This document shows positions 16,327-24,963 of a DNA stretch of 64,000 nt, one piece after another. The stretch comes from Pelagicoccus sp. (GTDB lineage: Bacteria; Verrucomicrobiota; Verrucomicrobiia; Opitutales; Opitutaceae). Made by a program: the position numbers and the translations under genes. Every line of letters begins with the position of its first letter. The stretch's first letter is position 1. The notes under the pieces are model-generated. The model did not search any database. It saw only the letters and a list, made by a program, of their open reading frames with translations, and had not been told where the DNA came from. The stretch covers positions 62,001 to 126,000 of the forward strand of contig JANQRJ010000013.1 in assembly GCA_028284635.1 (NCBI GenBank), read 5' to 3'.

Positions 16327-17955
16327 TTAGGAGGGAATGCCCTGCTCCTTTTGCAGGCGTTCGAGGTATTCGGATACGTTGCAGGTAAGCAGTCGGGTGC
16401 CGTCCTTGCGGACTTCGAGCACCTTGTTGACCAAGGGATCCAGAAAGTCCCGATCGTGACTGACGAGGATGATGGTGCCGGCAAACTCGCGGATCGCATC
16501 CTGCAGCGTTTCCTTGCTGCGGATATCGAGATGGTTGGTGGGCTCGTCGAGGATGATGGTGTTCGCTCGCTTGGTGAGGATCTTGGCTAGCGCAAGGCGG
16601 TTGCGTTCGCCACCGGAGAGAACGGTCGTGGATTTGAAGACGTCGTCCTTGCGGAAAAGCAGCGCTCCGAGAATCGCCCGGGGGTTAGTATCTTCGTGAC
16701 CGGATTCGGCTGCCGCGGCCTCCACTTCCTCGAGAACCGTATTCTTCGGATCAAGCTCTTCGGCCTGCTGCTGGGCGAAGTAGGCGAGAACCGTATTCAT
16801 GCCAACCTTACGCTCGCCTTCCTGAAAAGGCTCGATGCCAGCAAGCACGCGGGCGAGCGTGGACTTGCCTGCCCCATTTACTCCGACCACCGCGATGCGG
16901 TCGCCCTTGTCGATGTGGAAGTCGAAGTTTTCGAAGACCTTGATATCTCCGTAGTATTTGTGGAGCTTGATCAGCTCGATGACCTTCTGACTGCTCGGCG
17001 GAGGCTCTGGAAAGCGGAAGTAGATCTTGCGCTCGGTCTTGGGCAATTCGACGAGCTCGACCTTGTCGAGCGCCTTGATGCGGCTCTGCACCATGGATGC
17101 CTTCTTCTGGTTGGAGCGGAAGCGATTGATGAAATCCTTCTGCCGCTGGATCTCCTTTTCCTGGTTGCTCTTGGACTTGCGCAGCGCGTCGAGGCGGGCT
17201 TGCGACTCCTTTTCATAGAAGCTGTAGTTGCCTTTGTAAGACGTGATCTTGCCTAGGCTGAGGTGCAGCGTGCGGTCGGTGACCGCGTCCAGGAACGCAC
17301 GGTCGTGCGAGATAACCATAATAGCGCCTTCGTAGCGCTTGAGGTAGTCCTCGAACCAGGCTTGGGCGATGATGTCCAGGTGGTTAGTCGGCTCGTCGAG
17401 CAGGAGAAGCGAGGGTTGCTTGAGCAGAAGCTTGGCGAGAGCGATACGCATCTGCCATCCGCCGGAGAACTCGCCAGTGTCGCGCTCGAAGTCGCTCGCG
17501 GAGAAGCCAAGGCCCATAAGCACCCGCTCGATCTTGGACTTCATCTTTTCCGGCTCGTAGTCCTCGAGCTGATGCTCCCAGCCGCCGATGGTGTCGATCA
17601 GATCGTAGTACTCCTCGCTGCTGGTGTCCATCTCGCCAAGCCTTTCGTCGGCTTCCGCGATCTTAGCCTGCAGCTCAAGAGCTCCGTCGAAGGCCGTCTC
17701 GACTTCCTTGTAGAGGCTGCGGCCACGGACTTCGATGCCATCCTGCGGAAGGTAACCGAAAGTAACGTAGTCAGGCCGCTCGATTTCGCCGGAGTCGTAC
17801 TCCACTTCGTCGAGCATCAGTTTGAGCAAAGTCGATTTGCCGGCGCCGTTCGAGCCCACAAGAGCGATGCGGTCTCGGGCGCCGATGACCAGCGACTCGT
17901 CTTCGAAGATCACCTTTTCGCCGTAGCGCAGCTTGAGATTCTTTATTCCAATCAT
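16327..17955 (-). CDS. ABC-F family ATPase (ribosome-associated type)
   Basis: 542 residues with two ABC cassettes and no membrane segment. The first has GSNGAGKST, FSGGWQMR and LLLDEPTNHLD; the second GVNGAGKST, LSGGERNR and IILDEPTNHLD. A charged linker of about 80 residues (EKEIQRQKDFINRFRSNQKK) between them is the P-site-tRNA interaction motif region of ABC-F proteins. Such proteins act on the ribosome to relieve stalling or regulate translation. The subfamily (YbiT/YfmR-like versus Uup-like) cannot be settled by eye. It is convergent with the P-loop gene, with a family D repeat between them. Confidence 0.93.
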   Translation of the reverse strand: MIGIKNLKLRYGEKVIFEDESLVIGARDRIALVGSNGAGKSTLLKLMLDEVEYDSGEIERPDYVTFGYLPQDGIEVRGRSLYKEVETAFDGALELQAKIAEADERLGEMDTSSEEYYDLIDTIGGWEHQLEDYEPEKMKSKIERVLMGLGFSASDFERDTGEFSGGWQMRIALAKLLLKQPSLLLLDEPTNHLDIIAQAWFEDYLKRYEGAIMVISHDRAFLDAVTDRTLHLSLGKITSYKGNYSFYEKESQARLDALRKSKSNQEKEIQRQKDFINRFRSNQKKASMVQSRIKALDKVELVELPKTERKIYFRFPEPPPSSQKVIELIKLHKYYGDIKVFENFDFHIDKGDRIAVVGVNGAGKSTLARVLAGIEPFQEGERKVGMNTVLAYFAQQQAEELDPKNTVLEEVEAAAAESGHEDTNPRAILGALLFRKDDVFKSTTVLSGGERNRLALAKILTKRANTIILDEPTNHLDIRSKETLQDAIREFAGTIILVSHDRDFLDPLVNKVLEVRKDGTRLLTCNVSEYLERLQKEQGIPS

Positions 17956-18070
17956 GATTCAGGCCTGAAAAACCGTGCACCGTAGCAAGCCGCGACAAAA
18001 AAACAACGGCTCATTGCTGGAAATGAGCTGGTCGGAGCGAGATCAACCACAGGACCAGCCCCGCTGCGCA

Positions 18071-18172
18071 ATCGAGGTAGCCGAACTCGTTCACGACCGA
18101 AGGGAGAAGGCCAGCCAAGAGTTTGGTACAGCATCGCAACTGGCAAGGCGACACTTTGAAACGTACCCCATT
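18071..18172. repeat. Dispersed repeat, family C (rearranged copy)
   Basis: Contains GAGGTAGCCGAACTCG, then AGAGTTTGGTACAGC and GGCGACACTTTGAAAC. The last two are the reverse complement of the left end of the longer copy at 33488-33641. It is shorter than the 33.5 and 36.2 kb copies, so it is probably an internally deleted version. Confidence 0.7.
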
Positions 18173-18182
18173 TGCCAAGTTT

Positions 18183-18222
18183 CGAGACATGAAATTTGCA
18201 ACGTTGGAAATTTCATGTCTCG
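18183..18222. promoter_or_regulatory. 40-bp near-perfect palindrome
   Basis: Arms of 20 bases meet without a spacer at CAAC|GTTG, with a single G-G mismatch four bases from the centre plus one. The sequence opens CGAGACATGAAATTT. It lies 165 bases upstream of mscS, between divergent genes, so it is not at a transcript end. An operator or cruciform is possible. It shares the central AACGTT with the palindrome at 7458-7499. Confidence 0.65.
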
Positions 18223-18387
18223 ATGCGTCCTATTTTCGTTGCCTCTTAAAAGAATGATTTCGCTTTTTCCATTCATTCGGGCGGGGTGCAGGCGGCTTTT
18301 TTGAGGCACCCCATTGGTCTCGCCCGCGCTCATCGGAACTGATTCGCTCTTGTCAGGGCTGGGGCGGGTTCCACAATCCGTTGGACT

Positions 18388-19221
18388 ATGGAAGACGAAC
18401 TCGAACAGCTCAGCAGTCTCGCCCAAGAAGCCCTCGCCTATCTGAAAAGCCAGAGTCCACAGCTGATCGCCGCCTTCGCCATCCTGGTCGCCGGCTTCAT
18501 TGTTGGTCGCTACCTCTCGCAGTTTATCGTCAAGATCTGCGCCAAGAAGCAGATCGACGTCACCCTTACCAGGTTCTTTGGCAGCGCCACTCGCCTCATC
18601 ATCATCGCGGTCTTCGCGATCATGGCGATCAACAAAGTCGGCGTCGAGATTACGCCCTTCATCGCCTTGCTCGGCGCTTCCGCCTTTGGACTCAGCCTCG
18701 CGGTGCAGGGTCCGGTATCAAACTACGGAGCCGGGATCGTGCTCATCATCACCCGCCCCTTCAAAGTCGACGACACGCTCACCATTCACGGCATCACCGG
18801 TCTGGTAGAGACCATCAATTTGGGCAACACCCAGCTCATGACCGAGGACGGACAGCAGGTTACGATTCCAAACCGTCAGATCCTCGGCGAGATTCTCACG
18901 AACTCCTTCCAGCTCATCGTGATCGAGGGTGTGGTAGGCGTCGACTACGACTGCGACCCAGAGCAAGCCATCGATGCGGTAAGGACCGCGGTGCAAAGCG
19001 TACAGGCCGTCTCCACGGAGAAACCGCCCCAGATAGGCATACAGGCGTTCGGCGATTCCTCGATCGATATCGGCTACCGCTATTGGGTCCCAACGGCAAA
19101 TCTGTACAACACTCAATACGCCGTGAACCTCGCGGTGTTCAAGCGTCTCAAGCAAGTCGGCATCTCGATTCCGTTCCCGCAGCGGGACATCCACGTGAAG
19201 AGCGAGCAGGCAAAAGCCTAG
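18388..19221 (+). CDS. mscS: Small-conductance mechanosensitive channel
   Basis: 277 residues with an amphipathic N-terminus and three membrane helices at about 25-45, 68-86 and 90-115. The pore-lining TM3 reads LLGASAFGLSLAVQGPVSN, which keeps the Gly/Ala ridge pattern of MscS. The beta domain follows with RPFKVDDTL, TVTIPNRQILG-type residues and a C-terminal alpha/beta domain ending in ISIPFPQRDIHV. It opens under membrane tension to release solutes on hypo-osmotic shock. The length is typical of the family. Confidence 0.95.
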   Translation: MEDELEQLSSLAQEALAYLKSQSPQLIAAFAILVAGFIVGRYLSQFIVKICAKKQIDVTLTRFFGSATRLIIIAVFAIMAINKVGVEITPFIALLGASAFGLSLAVQGPVSNYGAGIVLIITRPFKVDDTLTIHGITGLVETINLGNTQLMTEDGQQVTIPNRQILGEILTNSFQLIVIEGVVGVDYDCDPEQAIDAVRTAVQSVQAVSTEKPPQIGIQAFGDSSIDIGYRYWVPTANLYNTQYAVNLAVFKRLKQVGISIPFPQRDIHVKSEQAKA

Positions 19222-19480
19222 TCGACAGGCTACTGATTATTGGAGCGCGAAAAACGCCCTCCAAATCCTTCCGCAAGAGTGCTGCCGCGTCTCGTCGGTT
19301 CTGCCTATCTCGTTGGCTAGCAACGGCCTTTAGTGTCATATTTTTGTAAATAAAAATGTAAAAACGAGTTGAGCTTTCAAATCCGCTTCGGTCTCCGGTT
19401 CAAGGAGCCGAAAGAAGAAGATATACCCAAATACTTCTTTAATCAGAAAGATAACAACAGCTGACATCCCGCCATTTCCC

Positions 19481-19822
19481 ATGAACAAACTGAAAAGAAT
19501 TCTTCGAGCCGTACCGCTCGTCGCGCTCGCCCTCGCTTTCGCCGTCCAAACTGACGTGCAAGCCGCAGACTGGGACGAGCAGCCGACCGTGAAAAAAAGC
19601 GTAGCTCCGAAAAATCCCGACAAGAAGACCGGCATGGTCATGGCCACCATCACCATCGATGAAAAGGGATTCGTGGTCGACGCGGTTATCAAAAAGGCCA
19701 CAGATGCCGCACTTGAAGGACCGGTCATGGACGCCGTCAAGCAGTGGCGCTTCAACCCAGCGAAGCTCGGAGGCAAGCCCATCAGCTGCACCATCAACGT
19801 GCCCTTCAAATTCGCAGGCTAA
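19481..19822 (+). CDS. Small periplasmic TonB C-terminal-domain protein
   Basis: 113 residues. A signal peptide (PLVALALAFAVQTDVQA) is followed by one TonB C-terminal domain: GMVMATITIDEKGFVVDA, then VMDAVKQWRFNPAKLGGKP and a final INVPFKF strand. It has no anchoring helix that would remain after cleavage and no proline-rich spacer, so it cannot span the periplasm like classical TonB. No ExbB or ExbD genes are nearby. A free periplasmic role is inferred. A strong hairpin terminator follows 34 bases after the stop. The upstream 250 bases are AT-rich and likely hold the promoter. Confidence 0.85.
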   Translation: MNKLKRILRAVPLVALALAFAVQTDVQAADWDEQPTVKKSVAPKNPDKKTGMVMATITIDEKGFVVDAVIKKATDAALEGPVMDAVKQWRFNPAKLGGKPISCTINVPFKFAG

Positions 19823-19856
19823 GCCACGCGACAGACAAGCATCTTCACCAAACGCA

Positions 19857-19883
19857 AGCCTCGCCAAAACCGGCGAGGCTTTT
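19857..19883 (+). terminator. Rho-independent terminator
   Basis: A perfect 9-bp GC-rich stem (AGCCTCGCC / GGCGAGGCT) with loop AAAACC is followed by TTTT (the last stem T plus TTT). It lies just behind the TonB-domain gene. Confidence 0.85.
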
Positions 19884-19938
19884 CGCGTCCGCGCAACGAG
19901 CCGCGATTTAGGCCAAGAGCCAGGCCAAAGCGATCTCC

Positions 19939-21084
19939 TCAGCAAGCCCCGCTCACTCCATGTTCCTTCAGCGTCTTCAGATAGACGTCGACAACTCCCT
20001 GCCAAGTTAGCCCCCGGGCAGTCCGCCGAGCCGCCTCGCGCAAGCCGCCGAGCTCGCTCCACTTGTCCGAAATCGCCAGAGCTTGCTTCAAGAATGCCTC
20101 GCTGTCGAAGGCCGGAACAGAGAAGCCATTCTCTCCGCTTTTGATGTACTGCTTCGCCGCCGCGTAGTCGTAGGCCAGCACGATCAATCCGCTCGCCATC
20201 CCCTCCGTGACGACATTGCCGAAGGTTTCCGTGACGCTGCCGAAAAGAAACACGTCTCCCGAAGCGTAGTGCCGGGCAAGATCCTCTCCATAGCGCATCC
20301 CGGCGAAGACGATGTCGTCGTTCCCTCGGCGAAGCTTCTTCAGCAGCGGTCCGCCGCCCACCACCACGCAGCGAGCTCGCGGGTGCCTATCTTGAATCCT
20401 GCGAAAGGTCTCGATCACGAACGGTATGTTCTTCTCCTTCGCCGCCCGGCTGACATGGATATAGACGGGATCGCCCTCGTTTACGCCCCAACTTGCCCGC
20501 AGCGCCGCATCCCGAAGATCCGGCCGAAAAAGCGCCGTGTCCACGCCTCGCCCCAGGCGCGAGACCGACTTGAAGCCATAGCCGACCAGCTCGTTCATCA
20601 GCGTCTCGTCAGGAACCATATTGCACAAGGCCCGGTTGTGCATGCTCCGCAGGTAGGCGATGCAAGCCGACTTCAGGAAACCAAGACGGTAGTGCTCCAT
20701 GTAATCGTGGAAATTCGTATGGAAGGTAGTCACCAACGGGATGCCCAGCGAGCAAGCAGCCCCCACCGCGCTCCTGCCAAGCGGGCCCTCTGTAGCCACG
20801 TGAACCACGTCCGGACGATTCCCCCTCCACCGTCGAACGAAGCGTCCCTTCGCCGGCAAGCCCAGGCGCAGCTCCGGATATCCCGGAATCGGCAGGCCTC
20901 CAAACCTCTCCTCGACAAAGACGCGAGAGCCATTGACGCGGGCTTCCGCCGCCTCCGACTGCCGAGGCCGAAAAACCGAGACTTCGTGTCCACAGCCAGA
21001 CAAACGGGTGACCAGACGCTCCAGCGTCATCGCCACTCCATTGATTTCAGGAGGAAACGTCTCCGTAACGAGAGAGATTTTCAT
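19939..21084 (-). CDS. Glycosyltransferase family 4 (MgtA/SQD2-like)
   Basis: About 381 residues. The start is the ATG at 21084; a TTG six bases upstream is less likely. The N-terminal Rossmann half has VTETFPPEINGVAMTL and VTTFHTNFHDYMEHY. The C-terminal half has GRGVDTALFRP, the diphosphate-binding region and FGNVVTEGMASG with the conserved EX7E glutamates. These features match GDP-mannose or UDP-sulfoquinovose using lipid glycosyltransferases. Such enzymes build glycolipids at the inner membrane. The donor sugar cannot be decided from sequence. No other lipid genes lie next to it. Confidence 0.9.
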   Translation of the reverse strand: MKISLVTETFPPEINGVAMTLERLVTRLSGCGHEVSVFRPRQSEAAEARVNGSRVFVEERFGGLPIPGYPELRLGLPAKGRFVRRWRGNRPDVVHVATEGPLGRSAVGAACSLGIPLVTTFHTNFHDYMEHYRLGFLKSACIAYLRSMHNRALCNMVPDETLMNELVGYGFKSVSRLGRGVDTALFRPDLRDAALRASWGVNEGDPVYIHVSRAAKEKNIPFVIETFRRIQDRHPRARCVVVGGGPLLKKLRRGNDDIVFAGMRYGEDLARHYASGDVFLFGSVTETFGNVVTEGMASGLIVLAYDYAAAKQYIKSGENGFSVPAFDSEAFLKQALAISDKWSELGGLREAARRTARGLTWQGVVDVYLKTLKEHGVSGAC

Positions 21085-21214
21085 GGGCAAAGGTCATTGA
21101 GCTGTCCAAGCGGCCTGATGCCCCCGAGAAAGCGGACAACGCTTCCTCCAATCAAGAAGGATCTTCGGCTAGAGCGGGGAAATCGGCTGACATGAAACTG
21201 ACGTCGTGTCATAC

Positions 21215-21329
21215 GCAATCCGTAGTGCGGAGCTTCAGCCCGCGTCTGCAGAGAATGAAGCCTGCAATGCCCTTCGACAAGCTCAGGATCTCTGACGGAC
21301 GCGGGCTGAAGCTCCGCGCTACGGATTGC
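21215..21329. repeat. Paired palindromic repeat, family A
   Basis: The 32-base arms 21215-21246 and 21298-21329 (core GCGGAGCTTCAGCCCGCGTC) are complementary at 31 of 32 positions, around a 51-base loop that includes CCTTCGACAAGCTCAGGATC. It fills most of the 327-base gap between meaB and the glycosyltransferase gene. No gene is seen in this gap. Confidence 0.88.
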
Positions 21330-21411
21330 AACATCCAACGCACCACACGACACTCGAAACACTCCCATAAAGAGTTCAATATATCGAAACGGTGGCAATT
21401 GATACTGAACT

Positions 21412-22500
21412 CTACTGAATGATCTTCTCCACCGCCTCCATGGCGGGTAGTTGACCTTCGGATACAAGACGCTCGATGCTCGGAAGGAGCTCGACGATCT
21501 TCGGATCGCTGTAAAAGCGACCTAGGGCTGCTTCTTCCAAAAGGGTACGCATCCACTTGACGTTTTGCTCGCGACGGGCGGCCTCGAGTTGACCGCTAGC
21601 GCGTCGATCGGAAGCGAATCCTTCTATAACCTGCCAGAGTTCGTCAATACCGGCCCCAGTGAGAGCGGAGCAGCAGAGGGCCTGGGGTTGCCAGCCTGGC
21701 GTGAAGGGCTGGAGATAGTGAAGGGCTCGTTCGAAGTCGCCCTTGGCCATTTGAGCTCGAGCCTCGTTGTCGCCATCGGCTTTGTTGACGGCTATAGCGT
21801 CGGCCATCTCTATCACGCCTTTCTTGATGCCCTGCAGCTCGTCGCCTGCTCCGGCGATCTGCAGCAGGAGGAAGAAGTCGACCATGGAGCGGACCGATAT
21901 CTCGCTTTGGCCGACGCCGACAGTTTCGACGAATATCGTGTCGTAGCCAGCCGCTTCGCACAGGATCATGCTCTCGCGGGTCTTGGCGGCAACTCCACCG
22001 AGAGCCCCGCTGGAGGGAGAGGGTCGGATATAGGCATTGGGCTCGCGGCAGAGTTCCTCCATTCGAGTCTTGTCGCCCAGAACGCTGCCGCCGCTGACGG
22101 TGCTGCTGGGGTCGACGGCAAGCACTGCGATTTTGCGCCCAGTGTCGCAGAGCCTCTTGCCCAGGCATTCCAGAAAGGTGCTCTTCCCTGCCCCAGGCAC
22201 GCCAGTGACGCCGATGCGGACGGAATTCCCGGAGTGCGGCAGACAGCGGCGCAGAATCTCCCGAGCGATGGGGCGATGCTTGGCCGCATTGCTCTCCACG
22301 AGCGTGATGGAGCGAGCGAGAATCGCCAGATTGCCCGAGCGAATACCTTCCACCGCAGTATCGGGATCGAGGGTCGAACGCTTTGGGCGGGAGCGAGTCG
22401 ATGGCGGCACCGTGGCTGGTTGGCCGGGCATGATCTCGCCCGCAAAGCCAGGGGCCGACGGACTCGGTCGCCATTCGGGCGCTCTACGGGACTTGTCCAT
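21412..22500 (-). CDS. meaB: Methylmalonyl-CoA mutase-associated GTPase MeaB
   Basis: 362 residues of the G3E/ArgK-MeaB family. GVPGAGKSTFLECLG is the P-loop, VLAVDPSSTVSGGSVLGDK is the switch region, ETVGVGQSE the G3 region, and VNKADG the base-specificity motif. MeaB protects the cobalamin mutase and gates cofactor loading. The first 45 residues are proline- and arginine-rich and precede the usual start of the family; an internal ATG at residue 24 is an alternative. It is the third gene behind the two mutase subunits on the same strand, separated by 227 bases of repeats. Confidence 0.95.
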   Translation of the reverse strand: MDKSRRAPEWRPSPSAPGFAGEIMPGQPATVPPSTRSRPKRSTLDPDTAVEGIRSGNLAILARSITLVESNAAKHRPIAREILRRCLPHSGNSVRIGVTGVPGAGKSTFLECLGKRLCDTGRKIAVLAVDPSSTVSGGSVLGDKTRMEELCREPNAYIRPSPSSGALGGVAAKTRESMILCEAAGYDTIFVETVGVGQSEISVRSMVDFFLLLQIAGAGDELQGIKKGVIEMADAIAVNKADGDNEARAQMAKGDFERALHYLQPFTPGWQPQALCCSALTGAGIDELWQVIEGFASDRRASGQLEAARREQNVKWMRTLLEEAALGRFYSDPKIVELLPSIERLVSEGQLPAMEAVEKIIQ

Positions 22501-22523
22501 TCTTCGATATACGAACTATTGTC

Positions 22524-22716
22524 TAACCGCAGAGAACGCGCAACAAATAGGTTTTTGGCAAAATCATTGGGGGCAAAATCATTCTATTGGGTACAGATGC
22601 TTTGGCTAGGATAGTAGGTCTAGCTTTGAAGAACCAGCAGACGTGCAAAGTCTATCGACTTCGGCTACCTAGACGGGATGGTCCGTCTCTGCGTTCTCGG
22701 CGAACTCTGCGGTTAA
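22524..22716. repeat. Nested repeat cluster between mutB and meaB
   Basis: Outer inverted arms TAACCGCAGAGAACGC (22524-22539) and the complement within 22691-22716 (GCGTTCTC...CTGCGGTTAA) enclose other repeats. These are two direct copies of GGCAAAATCATT at 22557-22568 and 22572-22583, and a family C fragment (AAAGTCTATCGACTTCGGCT) near 22641-22662. Three repeat families are nested in under 200 bases. Confidence 0.75.
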
Positions 22717-22727
22717 TGCTTCGCTTT

Positions 22728-24902
22728 CTATAGGCCTTCCAACAGCAGGTTCACTATTTTCTTGGCGGACTCGGGGATGACCGTGCCGGGGCCGAAGATG
22801 GCGGCAGCTCCGTTTTCGTAGAGATATTCGTAGTCCTGAGCCGGAATGACACCGCCGCAGATGACCATGATGTCTTCGCGGCCTAGACGCTTGAGTTCGG
22901 AGACGAGTATAGGCAGGAGCGTCTTGTGGCCGGCGGCAAGCGAACTCATGGCGACGACGTGGGCGTCGTTTTCCACCGCTTGCTTGGCAGCTTCTTCAGG
23001 AGTCTGGAAAAGCGGACCGATATCGACGTCGAATCCAAGATCCGAATACGCAGTGGAAACCACCTTGGCTCCGCGATCGTGGCCGTCCTGGCCTAGCTTG
23101 GCGATGAGGATACGGGGGCGACGACCCTCTTCCTCGGCGAATTTCTCGATAAGCTTCCTGACTTCTTCCACGTTTTCGTCCTTTCCAAATTCCTTGGCAT
23201 ACACTCCGCTGATGGAGCGGATCTTGGCTTTGTAGCGGCCGAAGGTCTTTTCCATAGCATCGGAAATCTCGCCGAGAGAGGCTCGCTTCTGGGCTGCGTC
23301 TACCGCGAGCGCCAGAAGGTTTCCTTCGATCTCGCCCGCCGCGCAGGCGGCGAGTTTGCCGAGAGCGTCCTGGCAGGCCGTGTTGTCGCGTTCGGCTTTC
23401 ATCTTCTCGAGCCGACGTATTTGAGAATCCCTTACCGAAGAGTTGTCGATATCGAGGATGTCGAGCGGATCCTCCTTCTCCAGGCGGTACTTGTTTAGGC
23501 CGACGATGGTCTCCTTGCCGCTGTCGATGCGAGCCTGGCGACGAGCGGCGGCTTCCTCGATGCGAAGCTTTGGTATGCCCTCTTCGATGGCTTTAGTCAT
23601 GCCGCCGAGACCTTCGATCTCCTCGATGTGAGCCCAGGCTTTCTGCATCAGATCGCGGGTGAGCGACTCAACATAGTAGCTGCCACCCCAGGGATCGATT
23701 ACATTGCAGATGCCAGTTTCTTCCTGGAGGAAAAGCTGGGTATTGCGGGCGATGCGGGCGGAAAAGTCGGTCGGCAGAGCGATGGCTTCGTCGAGCGCGT
23801 TGGTGTGCAGACTCTGGGTGTGGCCGCAAGCAGCGGCCATGGCTTCGATGGCAGTGCGGGCCACGTTGTTGAAGGGATCCTGCTCGGTAAGGCTCCAACC
23901 GGAAGTCTGAGAGTGGGTGCGCAAAGCGAGCGACTTGGGGTTCTTCGGATTGAACTGCTTGACGATCTTGGCCCAGAGACAGCGAGCTGCTCTCATCTTG
24001 GCGATCTCCATAAAGTAGTTCTTGCCGATAGCCCAGAAGAAGGAGAGGCGAGGAGCGAAGGCGTCTATATCGAGTCCAGCGGCCACACCGGTGCGCAGAT
24101 ACTCGAGTCCGTCGGCCAGGGTGTAACCCATTTCGAGGTCGGCGGTGGCTCCCGCTTCCTGCATGTGATACCCGGAGATGGAGATGGAATTGAAGCGCGG
24201 CATATTGTTCGAAGTGTATTCGAATATATCGCCAATGATCTTCATGGAGGGCGTGGGCGGATAGATATAGGTATTGCGCACCATAAACTCCTTGAGAATG
24301 TCATTCTGGATGGTCCCGCTGAGTTGATCGAGAGTGCACCCCTGTTCAAGAGCGGCAGCTATATAGAATGCAAGCACAGGAATAACCGCTCCGTTCATCG
24401 TCATGGAGACCGAGACCCTGTCTAGAGCGATGCCATCGAAGAGAATCTTCATATCCTCGACCGAGTCGATGGCGACGCCAGCCTTGCCGACATCTCCCGC
24501 TACGCGGGGGTGGTCGCTGTCGTAGCCTCTATGCGTGGCGAGGTCGAAAGCTACTGAAAGGCCTTGCTGACCGGCAGCGATGTTTCGCTTATAAAAGGCG
24601 TTCGACTCCTCTGCAGTCGAGAAGCCGGCGTATTGGCGCACGGTCCAAGGACGGAATACGTACATCGTGGCATAGGGTCCACGCAGAAACGGGGCCAGGC
24701 CAGCTGTGTAGTCGAGGTGCTCCATATCCGAGCAGTCCTCCTTCGTGTATAAAGGCTTTACGGGGATGCGTTCCATGGTGTCCGTCTCGAGCTGGTCGAC
24801 GGACTTTCCGGTATTCTTCTCCACTGCTGCAGTCCAGTCTTTGAAACTGCTTGAGCTGGTTGGCTCTTCGTATTCTAGGGCGCTGAAATCCACCTTCTTC
24901 AT
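22728..24902 (-). CDS. mutB: Methylmalonyl-CoA mutase, catalytic large subunit
   Basis: 724 residues. The TIM-barrel part shows [35 protein letters not shown] and [15 protein letters not shown]. The C-terminal cobalamin domain carries the base-off ligand motif DGHDRGAKV and later GGVIPAQD. It interconverts succinyl-CoA and methylmalonyl-CoA using adenosylcobalamin. It follows the small subunit on the same strand with a 61-base gap that contains a family C-like fragment. Together with the epimerase and decarboxylase genes on the other strand it forms a complete succinate-propionate route. Confidence 0.97.
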   Translation of the reverse strand: MKKVDFSALEYEEPTSSSSFKDWTAAVEKNTGKSVDQLETDTMERIPVKPLYTKEDCSDMEHLDYTAGLAPFLRGPYATMYVFRPWTVRQYAGFSTAEESNAFYKRNIAAGQQGLSVAFDLATHRGYDSDHPRVAGDVGKAGVAIDSVEDMKILFDGIALDRVSVSMTMNGAVIPVLAFYIAAALEQGCTLDQLSGTIQNDILKEFMVRNTYIYPPTPSMKIIGDIFEYTSNNMPRFNSISISGYHMQEAGATADLEMGYTLADGLEYLRTGVAAGLDIDAFAPRLSFFWAIGKNYFMEIAKMRAARCLWAKIVKQFNPKNPKSLALRTHSQTSGWSLTEQDPFNNVARTAIEAMAAACGHTQSLHTNALDEAIALPTDFSARIARNTQLFLQEETGICNVIDPWGGSYYVESLTRDLMQKAWAHIEEIEGLGGMTKAIEEGIPKLRIEEAAARRQARIDSGKETIVGLNKYRLEKEDPLDILDIDNSSVRDSQIRRLEKMKAERDNTACQDALGKLAACAAGEIEGNLLALAVDAAQKRASLGEISDAMEKTFGRYKAKIRSISGVYAKEFGKDENVEEVRKLIEKFAEEEGRRPRILIAKLGQDGHDRGAKVVSTAYSDLGFDVDIGPLFQTPEEAAKQAVENDAHVVAMSSLAAGHKTLLPILVSELKRLGREDIMVICGGVIPAQDYEYLYENGAAAIFGPGTVIPESAKKIVNLLLEGL

Positions 24903-24963
24903 TTTAGTGTGTCTCGGTTTTTATAAATTGACCCAAAGTCTATCGGCTACGGCTAGATTATCG

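Larger units (their letters stand above)
17956..18387. other. Gene-free divergent intergenic region with repeats
   Basis: 432 bases between two divergently transcribed genes (ABC-F and mscS). They hold a family C repeat fragment (18071-18172), a 40-bp near-perfect palindrome (18183-18222) and a GGGGTGC...GCACCCC dyad around 18285-18314. No open reading frame of substance is seen. Confidence 0.7.

Noticed and set aside
18285..18314. Terminator hairpin GGGGTGC...GCACCCC
   Set aside because: It lies between divergent genes upstream of mscS with the T-run in the loop rather than after the stem, so termination is unlikely.
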